This document shows positions 6,208-9,002 of a stretch of 9,002 nt of DNA, in pieces. The DNA is from Chloroflexota bacterium (GTDB lineage Bacteria > Chloroflexota > Dehalococcoidia > UBA3495). The stretch is taken from assembly GCA_002707185.1 (NCBI GenBank), contig PAMF01000026.1, forward strand, positions 1 through 9,002. Reading direction: 5' to 3'. The position numbers and the translations under genes were made by a program. The first letter of the stretch is position 1. Each line of letters opens with the position of its first letter. The notes under the pieces are model-generated. The model was not told where the DNA came from. It ran no database searches and saw only the letters and a program-made list of their open reading frames with translations.

Positions 6208-7092
6208 TTGGATCCTGAAAATCTGCTTAATTTCTGGAATCGTACTAAACATGACCTTTCCCAATTTGATGTTTCGTTTACATTAGAGGATGTTCCGGAC
6301 CGCAGTACTAGAGAATATCGGACGTACCAACTGGTTTTGAATAGCTTTCACGGAATACAGATAAGAGGTTGGTATAGCGTGCCGACAGATCCTCCACCCA
6401 ACGGTAGATTCCCTGCTGTATTAGCGGTACCCGGCTATGGTGGGATGAAGGAGATTCCTACTCATCTAGTGGTTAGTGGTTTTGTGGTCCTTACACTATT
6501 TCCCCGGGCTCAAGGGGAAAGCTTGCAAGAATGGCAATTAGATCACGGCACAAAAATTACTTACAATTTGTTCAACAAGGACGATTATTATTATCGGTAT
6601 GCTTATATGGATTGCATACGAGGATTAGACTTTCTTTGTTGTCAAGCAGAAGTAGACTCAAGTCGTATAGGTATGTGGAGTAGAAGTCAAGGAGGAGGAC
6701 TTACTCTTGCCACAGCTTCCCTTGATTCCAGATTATCAGTAGCGGTGGCCGAAGAACCGTTTTTATGTAATTATCCTGAGGCGATTAACATAACTAGTAG
6801 CCCGTATAAAGAATTGTACGATTATATTAAATTTAATTCGGACAGCACAGAGGACATTCTAAATACTTTGTTTTATTTCGATATGTTGAACTTGGTTCAA
6901 TTCATTGAATGTCCAACATTAATGAACATTGGGATGAAAGATGAAACGTGTCCCTACAACACTATTATGCCTGTGTTCGAAAGAATCAAAGCTGCTAAAG
7001 CCATTCACATATATCCAGAGTTACCGCATTCTCCTTGTTCAGATTTTAATGCTCATGCCATGAATTGGTTGAGAAGATACTTAGGAGCTTAG
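6208..7092 (+). CDS. Alpha/beta hydrolase, acetyl xylan esterase-like
   Basis: A 294-residue cytoplasmic-looking serine hydrolase without signal peptide, resembling the acetyl xylan esterase/cephalosporin deacetylase group. The pattern is: PAVLAVPGYGG (69-79, oxyanion-hole strand), GFVVLTLFPRAQGES (91-105, family VDxRGQG), DDYYYRYAYMDCIRGLDFL (125-143), then the nucleophile elbow WSRSQGGG with Ser160. EEPFLCNY (182-189), the family's PFL-DF, follows. Asp245 in IGMKDETCP and His274 in PELPHS complete a plausible triad. The elbow reads S-R-S-Q-G, not the usual G-x-S-x-G. The TTG start at 6208 is chosen for its GGAGGG site. The actual ester is unknown: since an HpaB-family hydroxylase follows 30 nt downstream, an aromatic or acyl ester substrate is a reasonable inference. 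A 170-nt gap separates it from prmC, so it probably belongs to a different transcription unit. Confidence 0.85.
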   Translation: MDPENLLNFWNRTKHDLSQFDVSFTLEDVPDRSTREYRTYQLVLNSFHGIQIRGWYSVPTDPPPNGRFPAVLAVPGYGGMKEIPTHLVVSGFVVLTLFPRAQGESLQEWQLDHGTKITYNLFNKDDYYYRYAYMDCIRGLDFLCCQAEVDSSRIGMWSRSQGGGLTLATASLDSRLSVAVAEEPFLCNYPEAINITSSPYKELYDYIKFNSDSTEDILNTLFYFDMLNLVQFIECPTLMNIGMKDETCPYNTIMPVFERIKAAKAIHIYPELPHSPCSDFNAHAMNWLRRYLGA

Positions 7093-7122
7093 GTTCTTGA
7101 GTACCTTCTACGGAGGGTTAAT

Positions 7123-8580
7123 ATGCCGGCTCGCACAGGCCAACAATACTTGGACGGACTGAAGACTCAACCTAGGGAAGTTTTTATCGGTGGGGAACGA
7201 GTCCACGATGTAACCACTCATAAAGGATTATCTGGAGGAGCATCTTCTATAGCCGCGCTATATGAAATGCAATATGCTCCAGATATCGAAAAGGAAATGG
7301 TTTACACTTCGCCGAGCACGGGCGATCCGGTTGGTCTTTCTTTTTTGATTACCCGTACTCGGGAAGATCTTGTCCGTAGAAGAGTTATGATGTCTAGATG
7401 GGCTCACACTAGCTATGGAATGATGGGTCGGACACCGGATTTTTTAAATGTCAGCTTAATGTGTATGGCCGAAGCAGGTGATTATTTTGCCCAGAACCGT
7501 CCAGAGTTTAAAGACAACATAAAAAATTATTACGAATACGTTCGGGAAAATGATTTGACGTTGACCCATACTCTGGTCAACCTGCAAAGGAACCGGTTGC
7601 CGGCTGCAACTGGCCGGCATTTTAGTACTGAGGTAGCATTGGCGGTGGTTGATGAAAATCGTGATGGACTGGTGATGCGTGGACCCCGTGCTCTGGCAAC
7701 TCTGGGCCCGTTATCGGATGAGATTGCGGTTTATCCAACTCGTGGCCAACAACTGGCTGATAATTCGGAGGCTTGGCGCTATGCTTTCGCTTTCGCTATC
7801 CCGTGTGGAACTAAGGGGCTGAAATTTCTATGTAGAGAAAGTTATGACCTGGGTAGATCGCATTTTGATCATCCTCTGGGTTCACGTTTTGAAGAGATGG
7901 ATGCAATAGTTTTTTTTGATGATGTGCTGGTTCCGTGGGATAGAGTTTTCCTTTATAAAGATATTGAATTATGTAATGGAATAAGTGCTGCTACCAATCA
8001 ATATGCCCATTCCGGGCATCAAGTAGTGACCAAGAACGTTGCTAAGTGTGAGTTTGTTCTGGGCATTGCCAGTTTAATGGTTAAAACGTTAGGTTCCGAA
8101 AATATTAATCAAGTTCAGACGCTGGTTGCGGAACTTATTGAAGATTTGGAAATCATGAAGGCTCTTTTATTAACTGCCGAATCGGAAGCCGCATTAGACT
8201 CTTGGGGGGTCATGTGTCCTTCTAGAGTGCCTATAACCGTGGCCCGTAATCAATTTATCCGTATGTATCCCAGGATGATAGAGATAATTCAGTTGCTGGG
8301 GTCCAGTAGTTTAATGGCTCTACCAACGGAATCTGATTTGAATGGACCCTTGTCCGACTATGTCAATCAATATATGGACACGGATAATGCTTCCGCTAAA
8401 GAGAGAATCGAACTGTTCCGTTTAGCCTGGGATTTATCATGTAGTGCTTTCGGTTCTAGGCAGGTCTTGTACGAAAGGTATTTCCAAGGGGATTGGATGC
8501 GCAATGCAAGTGTTCTGTTTGGGAGTTATAGTACAGATAAATTAGTTGAACAAGTCAAAGAATTTTTACGAACTGACTGA
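7123..8580 (+). CDS. HpaB-family FADH2-dependent aromatic monooxygenase
   Basis: A 485-residue homologue of the oxygenase component of 4-hydroxyphenylacetate 3-monooxygenase, which uses FADH2 from a separate reductase and O2 to ortho-hydroxylate phenols. Length and motifs fit: YLDGLKTQPREVFIGGERV at the N-terminus, SYGMMGRTPDFLN (98-109), ENDLTLTHTLVN (142-153), and the middle and C-terminal flavin domains (for example FDDVLVPWDRVF at 265-276 and HSGHQVVTKNVAKCEFVLGIA at 296-316). Arg103 and His149 match the substrate-contact Arg and His of Thermus HpaB, but the matching Tyr is Phe107. GGAGGG at 7112-7117 sits 5 nt before the ATG. It is probably co-transcribed with the preceding hydrolase (30-nt gap). 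No HpaC-type flavin reductase is present nearby, so the reductase must come from elsewhere. The exact substrate is unknown: other family members act on chlorophenols, nitrophenols or pyrrole carboxylates. The 4Fe-4S cysteines of 4-hydroxybutyryl-CoA dehydratase are not seen. Confidence 0.88.
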   Translation: MPARTGQQYLDGLKTQPREVFIGGERVHDVTTHKGLSGGASSIAALYEMQYAPDIEKEMVYTSPSTGDPVGLSFLITRTREDLVRRRVMMSRWAHTSYGMMGRTPDFLNVSLMCMAEAGDYFAQNRPEFKDNIKNYYEYVRENDLTLTHTLVNLQRNRLPAATGRHFSTEVALAVVDENRDGLVMRGPRALATLGPLSDEIAVYPTRGQQLADNSEAWRYAFAFAIPCGTKGLKFLCRESYDLGRSHFDHPLGSRFEEMDAIVFFDDVLVPWDRVFLYKDIELCNGISAATNQYAHSGHQVVTKNVAKCEFVLGIASLMVKTLGSENINQVQTLVAELIEDLEIMKALLLTAESEAALDSWGVMCPSRVPITVARNQFIRMYPRMIEIIQLLGSSSLMALPTESDLNGPLSDYVNQYMDTDNASAKERIELFRLAWDLSCSAFGSRQVLYERYFQGDWMRNASVLFGSYSTDKLVEQVKEFLRTD

Positions 8581-8630
8581 AGAGTTAATAATAATGGATT
8601 TTCATTAGAGCGACGAACTAACCAGTTATG

Positions 8631-8642
8631 TTTCAATGAAAT
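8631..8642. repeat. 12-bp near-palindrome, copy 2, abutting the esterase RBS
   Basis: An exact copy of the TTTCAATGAAAT element at 6127-6138. It directly precedes the Shine-Dalgarno sequence at 8643-8650, so a protein bound here could block transcription or expose the site to control. The rest of the 75-nt gap after the HpaB homologue shows no convincing promoter or terminator. Confidence 0.4.
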
Positions 8643-8650
8643 AAGGAGGT
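8643..8650 (+). promoter_or_regulatory. Near-perfect Shine-Dalgarno site for the 3' esterase
   Basis: AAGGAGGT matches the anti-Shine-Dalgarno sequence fully and ends 5 nt before the ATG at 8656. It is the strongest ribosome site in the window and fixes the start of the truncated esterase gene. Confidence 0.85.
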
Positions 8651-8655
8651 ATCAC

Positions 8656-9002
8656 ATGCCGTTAGATCCGCAAGCCAGAGCCGTAATGGATCAGGTTTCA
8701 GCATTAGCGTTGCCGCCAGCTCACACAGTTACACCTCAGGAAGCGAGGGCTAACGCTAAATCTAGGCCCAGAGCGATTGGTCCGGATGTAGGAAAGGTGG
8801 AAGATAGGAACATACCTGGACCAGATTCTGAAATCCCGATCCGAATATATACGCCAAAGGGGGAGGGACCCTTTCCCTGTCTAGTTTGGTTCCATGGTGG
8901 TGGGTGGGTAGTCGGAGATCTTGATTCGGCAGATGCCACTGCACGCCATTTAACTCTTGGGGCTGGTTGTGTGGTTGTTTCTGTAGATTACCGATTAGCG
9001 CC
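8656..9002 (+). CDS. HSL-family alpha/beta hydrolase (lipase/esterase), 5' part
   Basis: The first 115 codons of a gene cut by the window end. The translation begins MPLDPQARAVMDQVSALALP, the cap-domain start usual in bacterial hormone-sensitive-lipase-like esterases (alpha/beta hydrolase fold-3), followed by IPGPDSEIPIRIYTPKG (53-69), and PCLVWFHGGGWVVGDLDS (74-91) with the oxyanion-hole HGGGW at 80-84, and the conserved DYRLA at 111-115 right at the edge. The nucleophile, usually GDSAGG, would lie beyond the window. No signal peptide is visible, so it is probably cytoplasmic. Family members hydrolyse short-chain or aryl esters and some lactones. It lies 75 nt after the HpaB-family gene on the same strand and carries a very strong ribosome site, which suggests a hydrolase-oxygenase-hydrolase cassette. 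Confidence 0.9.
   Translation, partial: MPLDPQARAVMDQVSALALPPAHTVTPQEARANAKSRPRAIGPDVGKVEDRNIPGPDSEIPIRIYTPKGEGPFPCLVWFHGGGWVVGDLDSADATARHLTLGAGCVVVSVDYRLA

Noticed and set aside
7123..8580. HpaB-family gene as a 4-hydroxybutyryl-CoA dehydratase
   Set aside because: That relative needs a CxxxC pair and a further His and Cys for its 4Fe-4S cluster. Here there is a single Cys near residue 114 and the His299/Cys309 spacing does not match.

Overview
The window carries nine genes, all on the + strand, at moderate GC, and it looks like a bacterial chromosome. Early genes are tightly packed. The set suggests a menaquinone-using bacterium. A Chloroflexota member (for example a SAR202-like lineage) is my best guess from the general look of the proteins and the pairing of quinone genes with HpaB and esterase genes, but the sequence alone does not prove it.

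Region 1 (1-203) holds a strong symmetric terminator hairpin that closes off the upstream gene, then a plausible sigma-70 type promoter, then a leader with an unusual staircase of overlapping ATG/TGA mini-ORFs running into the first gene.

Region 2 (204-3963) is a four-gene quinone block in the order ubiD (decarboxylase), ubiA (membrane prenyltransferase), ubiX (maker of the prenylated-FMN cofactor for UbiD) and ubiE/menG (C-methyltransferase). Together they can prenylate, decarboxylate and methylate an aromatic acid. The order and the absence of ubiquinone hydroxylases fit the late steps of futalosine-route menaquinone synthesis (MqnP, MqnL, MqnM, MenG), although the window holds no early mqn gene to prove that.

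Region 3 (3964-6037) is a translation-termination pair: prfA (release factor 1) and prmC, the methyltransferase that modifies the release-factor GGQ glutamine. A possible 17-codon leader ORF ends in a GTGA overlap with the prfA start.

Region 4 (6038-9002) is a separate, probably catabolic cassette with consensus-like Shine-Dalgarno sites, unlike the weak ones upstream. It holds an acetyl-xylan-esterase-like alpha/beta hydrolase, an HpaB-family FADH2-dependent aromatic monooxygenase with a Tyr-to-Phe change at a predicted substrate-contact position, and the first 115 codons of an HSL-family esterase cut by the window end. An identical 12-bp near-palindrome lies upstream of both esterase genes and may be a shared operator. 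No flavin reductase partner for the HpaB homologue is in view.

I see no rRNA, tRNA, CRISPR array, insertion sequence or phage gene. Every gap between genes is under about 210 bases.
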